A stretch of 31,676 nt of DNA, from positions 1 to 31,676 of the forward strand of contig JAEZYZ010000060.1 of the NCBI GenBank assembly GCA_023418705.1. The letters run 5' to 3'. The position numbers and the translations under genes are program-made. The DNA comes from Pseudomonadota bacterium. Lineage in GTDB: Bacteria; Myxococcota_A; Polyangia; Polyangiales; Polyangiaceae. The notes below the pieces were generated by a model. That model worked only from the letters and a program-made list of their open reading frames with translations. It had not been told where the DNA came from and ran no database searches. Shown piece after piece: positions 1-7,070 of the stretch; the stretch's first letter is position 1, and each line of letters begins with the position of its first letter.

Positions 1-42
1 CTTGAAGTGAGCCCCAAAAACGAAGCCGAAAGGGAAAAGAAA

Positions 43-372
43 ATGTTGCAGGTGCAGGAGCTGGGACCGGAAGCCATTCGCGAACTGAAACCCCTGGTGG
101 TCCGGATCAAGACCTTCGATCGCGACCTGGCGAACCAGCTCGTGCGCGCGGCGTCGAGCGTGGTGCTGAACATCGCCGAAGGCCACGGGAACCGCGCCGG
201 CAACCGCCGCCTTCGCTACGAGTCCGCGCAAGGCTCCGCAAACGAGGTGCGCGCGGCCCTGGCCGTCGCGATCGCGTGGGGGTACGTCGCGGAGCAGGAC
301 GCCGCGACGGCGGAGCGGTTGCTGGATCGCGTGGTGGCGATGTTGTGGAAGTTGGCGCGGCCGCAGCGGTGA
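43..372 (+). CDS. Four-helix bundle protein (S23 / 23S rRNA intervening-sequence protein family)
   Basis: A 109-residue, mostly alpha-helical protein. The pattern of a basic N-terminal helix, a central segment containing AASSVVLNIAEG, then RLRYESAQGSANEVRAAL is the signature of the four-helix bundle family (TIGR02436/PF05635). Members occur inside 23S rRNA intervening sequences or as free-standing genes, and their role is unclear. I chose ATG 43 because AGGGAA lies seven bases upstream and family members usually begin just before the first helix. GTG 7 is an alternative in-frame start. A second, 5'-truncated copy lies at 1903-2217 with only about ten differences over about 340 aligned bases, and the duplication continues past the stop codon to about 460. 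DGR accessory proteins (Avd) share this fold, but no reverse transcriptase is present. Family assignment is secure; function is not. Confidence 0.85.
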   Translation: MLQVQELGPEAIRELKPLVVRIKTFDRDLANQLVRAASSVVLNIAEGHGNRAGNRRLRYESAQGSANEVRAALAVAIAWGYVAEQDAATAERLLDRVVAMLWKLARPQR

Positions 373-482
373 CGCGGGCGCCCAGCAAAGCCGGCTGGCG
401 TTCAGACCATCTGGCCCAACGGCGACATCGCGGAGCTCGTGGTACTGGCAAACAAGGTGGATCCGATGCATGATCTTCATTG

Positions 483-746
483 GTGACACGGCAAATCACG
501 ATAGAGGTCGGGGATGACATCCTTGCGGGGCTGGGGCTGTCACCGCAGGAATTCTCGAAAGAGGCGCGCCTGCTCCTGGCGGCCAAGCTCTACGAGCTGG
601 GGAGGCTCTCCTCCGGCAAGGCGGCGAGCCTCTGCGGCCGCCGGCGCGTCGAGTTCTTGATGGAGCTACCGCGACTCGGCGTCCCAGTCAGCAACCTTCG
701 GGCGGAGGACGCGGAAGACGAGCTTCGGTTCGCGGCGGATGACTGA
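483..746 (+). CDS. UPF0175 family antitoxin
   Basis: An 87-residue protein matching UPF0175 (PF03683): an N-terminal beta strand (ITIEVGDDIL), then an SPQEFSKEARLLLAAKLYE helix and an LSSGKAASLCG helix-turn-helix-like segment, ending in an acidic tail. UPF0175 proteins are predicted DNA-binding antitoxins paired with DUF3368 PIN-like toxins. The next gene is exactly that partner and overlaps this one by 8 bases, so the two are almost certainly co-translated. The start is uncertain. TTG 480 and GTG 483 are adjacent in frame and neither has a strong Shine-Dalgarno sequence; I used GTG 483. The pair is probably autoregulated, as is usual for type II systems, but I could not identify an operator. 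Confidence 0.85.
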   Translation: MTRQITIEVGDDILAGLGLSPQEFSKEARLLLAAKLYELGRLSSGKAASLCGRRRVEFLMELPRLGVPVSNLRAEDAEDELRFAADD

Positions 747-1218
747 TCGCATTGTCATCAATACCGGTCCGCTGATCGCCATCGCGAAGGCCCAGCTAGC
801 GGAGGTGATTGGGGAGCTCCCATACCACTTCGTTTGCCCGCCCGCGGTAAGAGCCGAGCTCGACGAAGGTGCCGCCCAGGGACATGTGGAGATCCGAGCG
901 GCATGGCTCGCGATTGTTCCTCTGCGAAACGCCGCCAGTCCGGTCTCGCTAGCGGTCCTCGATGCGGGAGAAGCAGCCGTCATCCAGCTCGCTCTCGACG
1001 AGGGGATTGGTACCGTGTGCATCGACGAGCGCGCCGGGAGACGTTTGGCAGCAGCCGTTGGGCTAACCGTAGTGGGGACGCTCGGGCTGATTCTACGGGC
1101 CAAACGCGAGGGGCTACTGCCGTCTGTGCGGCCAGTGCTCGACCGCCTGCAAGCTGTCGGTATTTGGTACGATGGTGAGCTCATCGCTCAGGTTTTGAGA
1201 GCGGCCAACGAGCAATGA
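739..1218 (+). CDS. DUF3368 PIN-like toxin
   Basis: A 159-residue protein of the DUF3368 family (PF11848), a PIN-domain-like group of predicted ribonuclease toxins. Acidic positions typical of the PIN fold are visible: NTGPLIAIAK near residue 8 (the family often has N or D here), PPAVRAEL around residue 34, a DAGEAAVIQLA block near residue 75, and CIDERAGRRLA around residue 94. The C-terminal GTLGLILRAKREG is also characteristic of DUF3368. Length is normal and the frame is intact. It overlaps the UPF0175 antitoxin by 8 bases (ATG inside the end of the antitoxin gene). The likely role is an RNA-cleaving toxin held in check by that partner; this is inferred from the family. Confidence 0.85.
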   Translation: MTDRIVINTGPLIAIAKAQLAEVIGELPYHFVCPPAVRAELDEGAAQGHVEIRAAWLAIVPLRNAASPVSLAVLDAGEAAVIQLALDEGIGTVCIDERAGRRLAAAVGLTVVGTLGLILRAKREGLLPSVRPVLDRLQAVGIWYDGELIAQVLRAANEQ

Positions 1219-1315
1219 CGCAGGCGCCCTGCAGTCGCACCCCCGGAGGACGCCGGGCCGATCGGCGCGGGAGCCTGCTCGACGGAGTGCTGCCGGGGAA
1301 CCACGGAGGCTACGC

Positions 1316-1537
1316 GTGAACAAGATGCAAATCGATACGACGACCGACGAAAGCAGATCGCTGCGCATCCAAATCCCCGGGCGACCGGATCGCTACCACG
1401 TTCACGTCACGATCGAGTGGCAGACGTCCGACCAGCGCCAATCCCAGTGGCCTCCCGGATGGGTTGAGTCGACCGCCGGAGCTATCCGCGACCCCAGCTT
1501 CGCACGCCAGCCACAAGGCGAGTACGAGCCGCGCTAG
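1316..1537 (+). CDS. Small antitoxin-like protein without an adjacent toxin
   Basis: A 73-residue protein starting at GTG 1316 behind an excellent Shine-Dalgarno sequence (GGAGG at 1305-1309, six bases away). It has a short beta-rich N-terminus ending in VHVTIEW, then a tail WPPGWVESTAGAIRDP followed by QGEYEPR. A C-terminal tail of this kind (W-P-x-G-[WF]-x-E-x-x-A-G, then a P-Q-x-E-Y-E-x-R end) is common in short VapB- or AbrB-like antitoxins encoded just before PIN toxins; I recognise the style, not a named family. No toxin follows: downstream sequence is a regulator remnant and tandem repeats. It is therefore either an orphan antitoxin or the survivor of a broken pair. Confidence 0.5.
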   Translation: MNKMQIDTTTDESRSLRIQIPGRPDRYHVHVTIEWQTSDQRQSQWPPGWVESTAGAIRDPSFARQPQGEYEPR

Positions 1538-1612
1538 GGACGCCGGCCAGGCTTTGCAGGCGGAGACATTCCGCCTTGGGGAGGATGACGTACTCGGTTT
1601 TGCCGAGCCCGC
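1538..1612 (-). pseudogene. Remnant of the N-terminus of an XRE/antitoxin-type regulator
   Basis: On the minus strand this stretch reads GKTEYVILPKAECLRLQSL and then AGVP. That is the characteristic first 20-25 residues of a myxobacterial helix-turn-helix regulator group (KTEYVxLPKxEYxRL, normally followed by a VDAxxFARxSxGxxLRxAR segment and an XRE domain). The XRE domain is absent: the frame runs into the antisense of the preceding small gene. At the 5' side the match abuts the tandem-repeat array. I read it as a truncated toxin-antitoxin remnant. Recognition rests on a short match. Confidence 0.35.
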
Positions 1613-1620
1613 GACCGGGG

Positions 1621-1739
<119 letters not shown>

Positions 1740-1786
1740 GGGCGCTGTCACGGCGTCGGATACGGCAAGCTCTGCGACGGCTTCTT

Positions 1787-1827
1787 GCAGGCGCGCGCCA
1801 GCCCTTCGGGCTGGCACTGGCGCCTGC
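1787..1827. repeat. Long imperfect hairpin
   Basis: The outer arms GCAGGCGC (1787-1794) and GCGCCTGC (1820-1827) enclose a perfect inner stem, CCAGCCC (1798-1804) and GGGCTGG (1808-1814), with a TTC loop. There is no T-tract on either strand, so it is not a classical intrinsic terminator. It lies between the tandem array and the second four-helix-bundle copy. Confidence 0.7.
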
Positions 1828-1867
1828 AGCGCTCCGGACGCTTGGGCGACGGCTTGGGGCGGCGCTG

Positions 1868-1912
1868 CTCTTTCGGCTTCGTTTTTGGGGCTCCTGCAGT
1901 GAGCCCCAAAAA
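1868..1912. repeat. Perfect 12-bp inverted repeat made from the four-helix-bundle 5' flank
   Basis: TTTTTGGGGCTC (1882-1893) and GAGCCCCAAAAA (1901-1912) form a perfect 12-bp stem with a 7-base loop centred on CTGCAG. The left arm extends to about 1868 and, read on the minus strand, repeats the sequence at 9-32 upstream of the first four-helix-bundle gene (GAGCCCCAAAAACGAAGCCG and onward). The right arm is the direct copy of the same flank at 9-20. The flank therefore exists here once inverted and once direct. Confidence 0.8.
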
Positions 1913-2292
1913 GGCGCAGGAGCTGGGACTGGAAACCCCTGGTGGTCCGGATCAAGACCTTCGATCGCGACCTGGCGAACCAGCTCGTGCGCGCGGCGTC
2001 GAGCGTGGTGTTGAACATCGCCGAAGGCCACGGGAACCACGCCGGCAACCGCCGCCTTCGCTACGAATCCGCGCAAGGCTCCGCAAACGAGGTGCGCGCG
2101 GCCCTGGCCGTCGCGATCGCGTGGGGGTACGTCGCGAAGCAGGACGCGGCGGCGGCGGCTCGGCTGCTGGATCGCGTGGTGGCGATGTTGTGGAAGTTGG
2201 CGCGGCCGCAGCGGTGACGCGGGCGCCCAGCAAAGCCGGCTGGCGTTCAGCCCAACGGCGCCATTGCCAAGCTCGGGGCACTGGCAAACAAG
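1903..2292 (+). repeat. Truncated direct duplication of 9-460
   Basis: This segment repeats the first four-helix-bundle unit. The copies are nearly identical from the CCCCTGGTGGTCCGG block through the stop codon and about 50 bases beyond, to the GGCTGGCGTTCAG sequence. After that, similarity continues in broken form (CCCAACGGCG, then ACTGGCAAACAAG). Compared with copy 1, two blocks at the 5' end are deleted, covering the RBS, the ATG and most of the first helix. Confidence 0.85.
1942..2217 (+). pseudogene. 5'-truncated second copy of the four-helix-bundle gene
   Basis: The frame encodes the last 91 residues of a four-helix-bundle protein and is nearly identical to the gene at 43-372, with changes such as GNR to GNH and a short divergent stretch around KQDAAAAARLL. 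The N-terminal helix and the ribosome binding site of copy 1 have been deleted. An in-frame TGA at 1900-1902 closes the frame upstream, so the only usable start would be GTG 1942, in the middle of what should be helix 1. I therefore treat it as a pseudogene, although a shortened product cannot be excluded. Confidence 0.65.
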
Positions 2293-2685
2293 CGATGGCG
2301 GCGCTCGTCCCCGCTGGTTCGGACTGGCCTTCCCCAAGAGCTCGCTCAGGCGGCGCTCTTCCTAGCCTCGAGACCAATCTTGCGGTGCACGAAGGCAAGG
2401 AACATGGTTGCGTCTGGCCCTTCAGCGATGCCGGTGCGCTCCTGTACGCCCCGGAGCTCGACCGTCAACCCTACGCGATCGCGCGAGCTCCGCGGAATGA
2501 CGCTCATCAGTGTTCCGCAGACGGTCAGTTCCCCGGAGAAACGCGGGTCGCCCAGCGCTCGGACACGGTTTGACACACTGATTATCTGCCCAGATTCAGA
2601 TCGTCGCGCCGGCTGCGGTAGTCTCGAAGGCTTGTAGACCTCTGGCTTTTGCCAGGAACCGAGATTTCAGGTTGGGGTGACCGAC
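2218..2685. other. Gap between the repeat region and the large DNA-binding gene
   Basis: The first 75 bases are the tail of the four-helix-bundle duplication. The rest holds only a possible minus-strand small frame (2346-2576) and the presumed upstream region of the large gene at 2686. A perfect TTGACA occurs at 2570-2575, but no convincing -10 follows at a suitable distance. The GGGGTGA at 2674-2680 could serve as ribosome binding site for ATG 2686. Nothing else was recognised. Confidence 0.5.
2346..2576 (-). CDS. Possible small hypothetical protein or gene fragment
   Basis: A 76-residue minus-strand frame starting near 2576 that reads like plausible protein (a hydrophobic strand pattern GELTVCGTLMSVIP, then VGLTVELRGV and a DATMFLAFV segment). 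No opposing gene explains it, and the surrounding bases are otherwise noncoding. I do not recognise a family, and no strong ribosome binding site is evident. It could be the remnant of a larger gene, as this flank contains several decayed genes. Confidence 0.25.
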   Translation of the reverse strand: MSNRVRALGDPRFSGELTVCGTLMSVIPRSSRDRVGLTVELRGVQERTGIAEGPDATMFLAFVHRKIGLEARKSAA

Positions 2686-5600
2686 ATGCAGCAGATCTAT
2701 CTGGACGGCGCGGAATTTCACCAAGCGCTGGCGGCGGCGGCACGCGATGCGGCGTCGATCTTCGTGGGCGCTCGGGGTAGCGAGGGCGCTGGGCTCTGGC
2801 CGAGCTTGGTGGGGCATGCCGACAAGCTTCAGGTCTGCCTTGGCGGCGAGGCGGGACCGACACTGCTGCGAGCGCTGGCTAGCTTGCCGAACCTGAAGCA
2901 CGCGCCCGCGCCGACCGGCGCGCTGCACGCTGATGTCGTGGTGTGCGATTCGCCCTCGAAGTGCCAGGCGTTCCTGGGATACGGCGCGCTCGCGGCGGTC
3001 GAAGGGGATCCGTGCCTGGTGGTCGGCCTCACTTTGGAGCCGAGCAGCCCTTCCACCGAGAGGCTGCGCCGCCTCATGCAGATCTGGACCGCGTCCACCA
3101 CCGTGGTGACGGCCGAAGAACTCGGGCGCCTTCTTGCAGGCGCGCCGCGCGGTCTCCCGCTGGCCCAGCTCACGAGCGCGCGAAAGCTCGAGCGGGTCCT
3201 CGACCCGGAGCTCCGACTGAAGTGGCTCACGGAGTTTCGTGATTCGGTGGCCACGGGCTCTGAATCGGCGGTCGTGCTCCTTGGTGATGAGAAGCTAGAG
3301 CTGCCGGTGCAGCGGTCTTTGGGTCCTGGTTGGTGGCTGGCGGTCGAGCACCTGGAAGACCGGTTTCGCTTTCTGCTCGGTCCGGTGGACGCTTCCGCGG
3401 ACGAGCTGCGCACCGAGGTGGAGTTCAGCGTGCCGCTCGATCCGAATGACCACCGCTATGCCGGCATGCTCGCACGAGATGCGTCGACCGGCGCGGGAGT
3501 GCTGGCCCATCGCGGAGTGCTTCGCGCTCGCCCGCGCTCCATCAACGAACAATTCTGGAAGAACACACGCTGCCAGAAGCTCGAGGTCTGGGACCCCGAG
3601 GCAGAAGAAGAGCTCCGCGTGGCCCTGGTCACGGCGCTCGACCTGCCCGGCCGCGCGGAAGCGCTCGTTGCGTTTGCGCTGGAGGTGCAGCGGGTGCGGC
3701 AAATGTTCGAGCACCTCGAGAGTGAGGAGCGCGACGATCGGCCGAGCGTCTCAGAGTTCACGGAGCAGGGAGAGGAAGCGCAAGTCGGACTGGTCTGGGA
3801 TGCGCTGATTGGGTCGGGCCCGCTGGAGCTAGAGGACGCCGTGCGTACCGCCAGCCGGAGCCTCCGCGAACAGGGGTACGTCAGCTACCAGCGCCTGCGC
3901 CGGGGCGGGGCCGTGTTTACCGCGATCGAAGGGGCCATCGGGCGTGGGATCCGCGCGGGGCGGTTCGATCGACCCCGCCGCCTACACGTCCGCGCGATCC
4001 TTCCAGAGGCGGACCGGTTCCCGCGCGAGTACTGGCGCGATTGCCTCCTGAACGCGCTTCCAGCAGAGCCGATCGATCGTGAGTCGGCGATGCGGGCAGC
4101 GGCAGACTACGCCGTCGACTACTATGGTTTGCAGCACCAGCGGCTTCGCCGAGGTGGCCGCGTCGAACGCGGCATCAAGAGCGCGATCAACAGCGCGATC
4201 CGGCAGGGCTTCGTTCGGCGGATCGGGGCTGGCACCATCCAGCTCCTGCCCCCCACCGAGCAATTGGTGGACGTCGCTCAGGACAGCGGTGTCGCTACTG
4301 AGCAATCCGTTGAGGAACCTGTCTCGGAAACCGCAGCCCCAACCACCGTCGAAGCGCCGGAAACCGCAGCCTCAACCACCGTCGAAGCGCCGAGCTCCGA
4401 ACCGGGCGCGGCGGATGGTCAAGCGACAGCGTCGCCGGACGTTCATGAACCGGCGCCGCCCGAGCCGAGCCCCTCAGAGCAGGCGAGCGACCAGCCTGCC
4501 CTCCACAGGCCCCTCACGAGCCTGGACTTGCCGACGCGCACCTTCAACTGGGCTGAGCAGGTGGGGGTTCACACGATCGGTGAGCTGTTGGCGTGGCACC
4601 CCGACGTGTTCGCGGCACAGCGCAACATCGGCCGGCGCTCGGTCAGGGAAACCCGGGCCGCTCTCGAGCAAGCCGTCGGGCAGGAGTGGGAGGACGCTTG
4701 GCGAGCGCTCGAGGGCCCCAAACAAACCCCCGCCGATGCGCCGCCGGAGTCGACCGAGGCACCGGCCTCGGCGTCGGGCGTTTCGGCATGGGATCGTGCG
4801 CTGAGCAGTGTCCCCGAAGCGTTCTGGTCAACGCCGCTGATCGAGATTGAGCTTCCAAGCCGGATGCGCGCGTATTGCGAGCAACATGACCTCACGACCA
4901 TCGAGCAGCTTCTCGCCCAACCGGGCAGCACGCTGACCGGCGCCCCAAACCTGGGTCGCACCTCGCTAAAAACGACCCTCGCAGCGGTCGCCGATTTCAT
5001 CGACCAGGCGCAACGGAGACCCGAGGACAGCTCGTTCATGGACGGCTGGAGGCGCCGGCTACAGGCGCTGGAACCCATGCTGCGCCTGATCGTCTCTCGC
5101 CGGGCGGGTGTGATGGGCGAGCCGGAGACGCTCGAGTCGCTCGGCGAGATGCTCGGCGTGACGCGCGAGCGCGTGCGCCAGCTCGAAGCGCGCGCGGTGG
5201 AGTCCCTCGGACGGCAGCGGCGCTGGCTGTCCGAGGTGCGCACTCGCTTGGATGCAGCCCTCGCCGGCTCTCGCAGCCTGCCGCTGGATCTCTTGGAGGA
5301 AGACCCGTGGTGGCGCGGGATGCGCGACCACCTCGCGACGGTGCGCTACCTGTTCTCGCGCGTCCTGGATGGGCAGTATCACGTCGTCGAGATCAACGGC
5401 GAGCCGTGCGTCGCGTCGTTCGACCAGACCACGCTGGAGGGGGTTCGCTCCCGGCTACACGCGCAGGTCCGGGAGCTCGCGTTCCCCGTACGTCTCGAAG
5501 CGGTGCACGAGCTCATCGGCAGCGCCACGAAGGAGCTTGGCGGCCCGGTGCGCGAGCTCCTCACCGAGGAGATCGAAGAGCAGTTCGTCTTTGACCCCGC

Positions 5601-7002
5601 CGACCGCTACAACGTGCTCGGGTCGGATCGCAACCGCACGCAGGAGGTCCTCGCCTTTTTGCGCGGCGCCCCCGAGCCCGTGCGCGTCGCCGAGATCGAA
5701 GAGCGCTTTGGGCGCGGCCACCTGCCTGACGGTGTGCTGTTCTTCAAGCGCGGCCTGGTCGGCCTGAGACAGCACTTCCCTGATTTCGAGGCCTGGCAGG
5801 CACGCCTCGTGCCACGCTGCATCGAAATCATGAAGGAGGGGCCGCCCGGCAGGCAGTGGCTCGTCCCCGAGCTGTGGGAGGCCGTCGGCGAATCCGTCGA
5901 GCTGCCTGACTGGCTGAAACATTGGCCGCTGGCCAGCCTGCTGCGCGAGAGCGATCAGGTGCGCTACCTCGGCCGTCTCCGCGTCAGCCTCCTCGACGAG
6001 GGCGCCGGCGCCGAGCGCATCCAGGTCGCCGATCACCTCTACGACCTTCTTCAGGAGGCCGGGCGTCCCCTGCCCCTCGACGAGCTGCGCGCCCTTGCCA
6101 CGCGGGCCACCGATATCGCAGAAGGCACGCTGAGGATGACCCTCCTTTACAGCCCCTTCGTGAAGCTCGACGGGGACTCGCACGGCCTGCTCGAGCGTGA
6201 TGTCCCGGGCGGCGCCGCCTCGATCGCCGAGGCCGCAGATGCCGTCGTCGAGCGCCTCGAGCAATCCCAAAAGGGGCTGACCGCGTTTCAAGCCGAGCAG
6301 CTCGTCCTGCAGCTCTCGACGCTGCACGCCGGCTGGTCCCCCCAGCTGGTCGCATCGGTGCTCCGGAACGAACCGCGCCTGCATGTCACGCGAGCGGGCG
6401 GCATCGGCCTCAGCGACTGGGACGACGTGCGCGCCCCCACCCGCGCCGGCCTGTTGCGCCGCCTGGTCGACGAGCGCGGCTCGATCAGCGTGGCCCATCT
6501 GAACGAGGAGCTCACCGCGCTCTTCAGCAAGCCGCTCGCCGGACCGGCCCTGCTCTCCGAGTGTGCCAAGCTCGGCCTGCACGTCGAAAACGATCGAATC
6601 CGCCCGAAGAGCAGCGACTCCGCGCCGCCCCCGTCGCGCGCTCTGTCCGAGAGCGTCGTCGGCATCCCCGCCGAAGCCAAGCAGCTCTTCGAGGAGCTCT
6701 TGAACGAGCCCGAGCTCCCCGTCGAGCGCCTCCAGCGCGAAATCACCGAGCACGTCGAAGACTTCGAGCGCGAGTTCCAGGTCAACGAGTTCGCCGACAT
6801 CAACCTGGCAAAGCAGCTCGCCGAGCAGTGCCTGGCCTGGCTATCCCGCTGGCCCGAGTGGTCCCCGGAGAAGCGCCGGGTGGCCCAAGCCGGCGTACGC
6901 TACTTCGTGATCCCGGAGGACGGCGAGGACGACTTCGGCATCGGTGGGCTGAGCGATGACCAGCAGGTCCTGCGAGCGGTGGGGGAGCGGTTGGGGTCGT
7001 GA
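2686..7002 (+). CDS. Giant DNA-binding protein with alpha-CTD, sigma-4 and HARE-like domains
   Basis: A protein of 1438 residues. In order I see: a region around 25-110 resembling a degenerate phospholipase-D-like fold, with HxDx4D (H81, D83, D88) where an HxKx4D motif would be expected; two related winged-helix repeats at about 367-438 and 446-522 sharing QRLRRGG (DUF3320-like); a Pro/Ala/Glu-rich linker (about 527-605); two RNA-polymerase-alpha-CTD-like helix-hairpin-helix domains (about 605-662, GRRSVRETRAAL, and 718-772, LGRTSLKTTL); a sigma region-4-like HTH near 798-852 (LGVTRERVRQLEARA); and a HARE-like winged helix at about 1114-1178 (RPLPLDELRALA, then DSHGLLERD). Domain sets of this type are known from HARE-HTH proteins linked to DNA modification and restriction. 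It probably binds DNA or RNA polymerase within the defence island. GTG 2677 is an alternative start. The exact role is unknown. Confidence 0.7.
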   Translation: MQQIYLDGAEFHQALAAAARDAASIFVGARGSEGAGLWPSLVGHADKLQVCLGGEAGPTLLRALASLPNLKHAPAPTGALHADVVVCDSPSKCQAFLGYGALAAVEGDPCLVVGLTLEPSSPSTERLRRLMQIWTASTTVVTAEELGRLLAGAPRGLPLAQLTSARKLERVLDPELRLKWLTEFRDSVATGSESAVVLLGDEKLELPVQRSLGPGWWLAVEHLEDRFRFLLGPVDASADELRTEVEFSVPLDPNDHRYAGMLARDASTGAGVLAHRGVLRARPRSINEQFWKNTRCQKLEVWDPEAEEELRVALVTALDLPGRAEALVAFALEVQRVRQMFEHLESEERDDRPSVSEFTEQGEEAQVGLVWDALIGSGPLELEDAVRTASRSLREQGYVSYQRLRRGGAVFTAIEGAIGRGIRAGRFDRPRRLHVRAILPEADRFPREYWRDCLLNALPAEPIDRESAMRAAADYAVDYYGLQHQRLRRGGRVERGIKSAINSAIRQGFVRRIGAGTIQLLPPTEQLVDVAQDSGVATEQSVEEPVSETAAPTTVEAPETAASTTVEAPSSEPGAADGQATASPDVHEPAPPEPSPSEQASDQPALHRPLTSLDLPTRTFNWAEQVGVHTIGELLAWHPDVFAAQRNIGRRSVRETRAALEQAVGQEWEDAWRALEGPKQTPADAPPESTEAPASASGVSAWDRALSSVPEAFWSTPLIEIELPSRMRAYCEQHDLTTIEQLLAQPGSTLTGAPNLGRTSLKTTLAAVADFIDQAQRRPEDSSFMDGWRRRLQALEPMLRLIVSRRAGVMGEPETLESLGEMLGVTRERVRQLEARAVESLGRQRRWLSEVRTRLDAALAGSRSLPLDLLEEDPWWRGMRDHLATVRYLFSRVLDGQYHVVEINGEPCVASFDQTTLEGVRSRLHAQVRELAFPVRLEAVHELIGSATKELGGPVRELLTEEIEEQFVFDPADRYNVLGSDRNRTQEVLAFLRGAPEPVRVAEIEERFGRGHLPDGVLFFKRGLVGLRQHFPDFEAWQARLVPRCIEIMKEGPPGRQWLVPELWEAVGESVELPDWLKHWPLASLLRESDQVRYLGRLRVSLLDEGAGAERIQVADHLYDLLQEAGRPLPLDELRALATRATDIAEGTLRMTLLYSPFVKLDGDSHGLLERDVPGGAASIAEAADAVVERLEQSQKGLTAFQAEQLVLQLSTLHAGWSPQLVASVLRNEPRLHVTRAGGIGLSDWDDVRAPTRAGLLRRLVDERGSISVAHLNEELTALFSKPLAGPALLSECAKLGLHVENDRIRPKSSDSAPPPSRALSESVVGIPAEAKQLFEELLNEPELPVERLQREITEHVEDFEREFQVNEFADINLAKQLAEQCLAWLSRWPEWSPEKRRVAQAGVRYFVIPEDGEDDFGIGGLSDDQQVLRAVGERLGS
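4327..4392 (+). repeat. 33-bp tandem duplication inside the linker of the giant DNA-binding protein
   Basis: Two in-frame 33-bp units (4327-4359 and 4360-4392) differ at one base and encode ETAAPTTVEAP followed by ETAASTTVEAP. They sit in the Pro/Ala/Glu-rich linker between the winged-helix repeats and the first alpha-CTD-like domain. This is a recent slippage duplication that lengthens a flexible linker. Confidence 0.85.
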
Positions 7003-7070
7003 TCGCCGCGGCAGCGAGGGCCATGATGGGGAGCGTTGACACAGGCAACCAGCAAGGAAAGGCTGCGCAT

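Noticed and set aside
834..1178. Alternative plus-strand frame inside the DUF3368 gene
   Set aside because: Arg/Ser-rich translation without motifs; it is explained by the conserved toxin frame.
1787..1827. Intrinsic terminator
   Set aside because: The hairpin is strong but has no T-tract on either strand and does not follow a clear gene end.
2570..2597. Promoter for the giant DNA-binding gene based on the perfect TTGACA at 2570-2575
   Set aside because: No -10 hexamer better than about 3/6 lies at a 15-18 base spacing. A single TTGACA in this much sequence is not convincing.
7036..7041. TTGACA upstream of the protease gene
   Set aside because: It leaves too little room before the ATG at 7071 for a -10 and a leader, and no -10-like sequence is seen.
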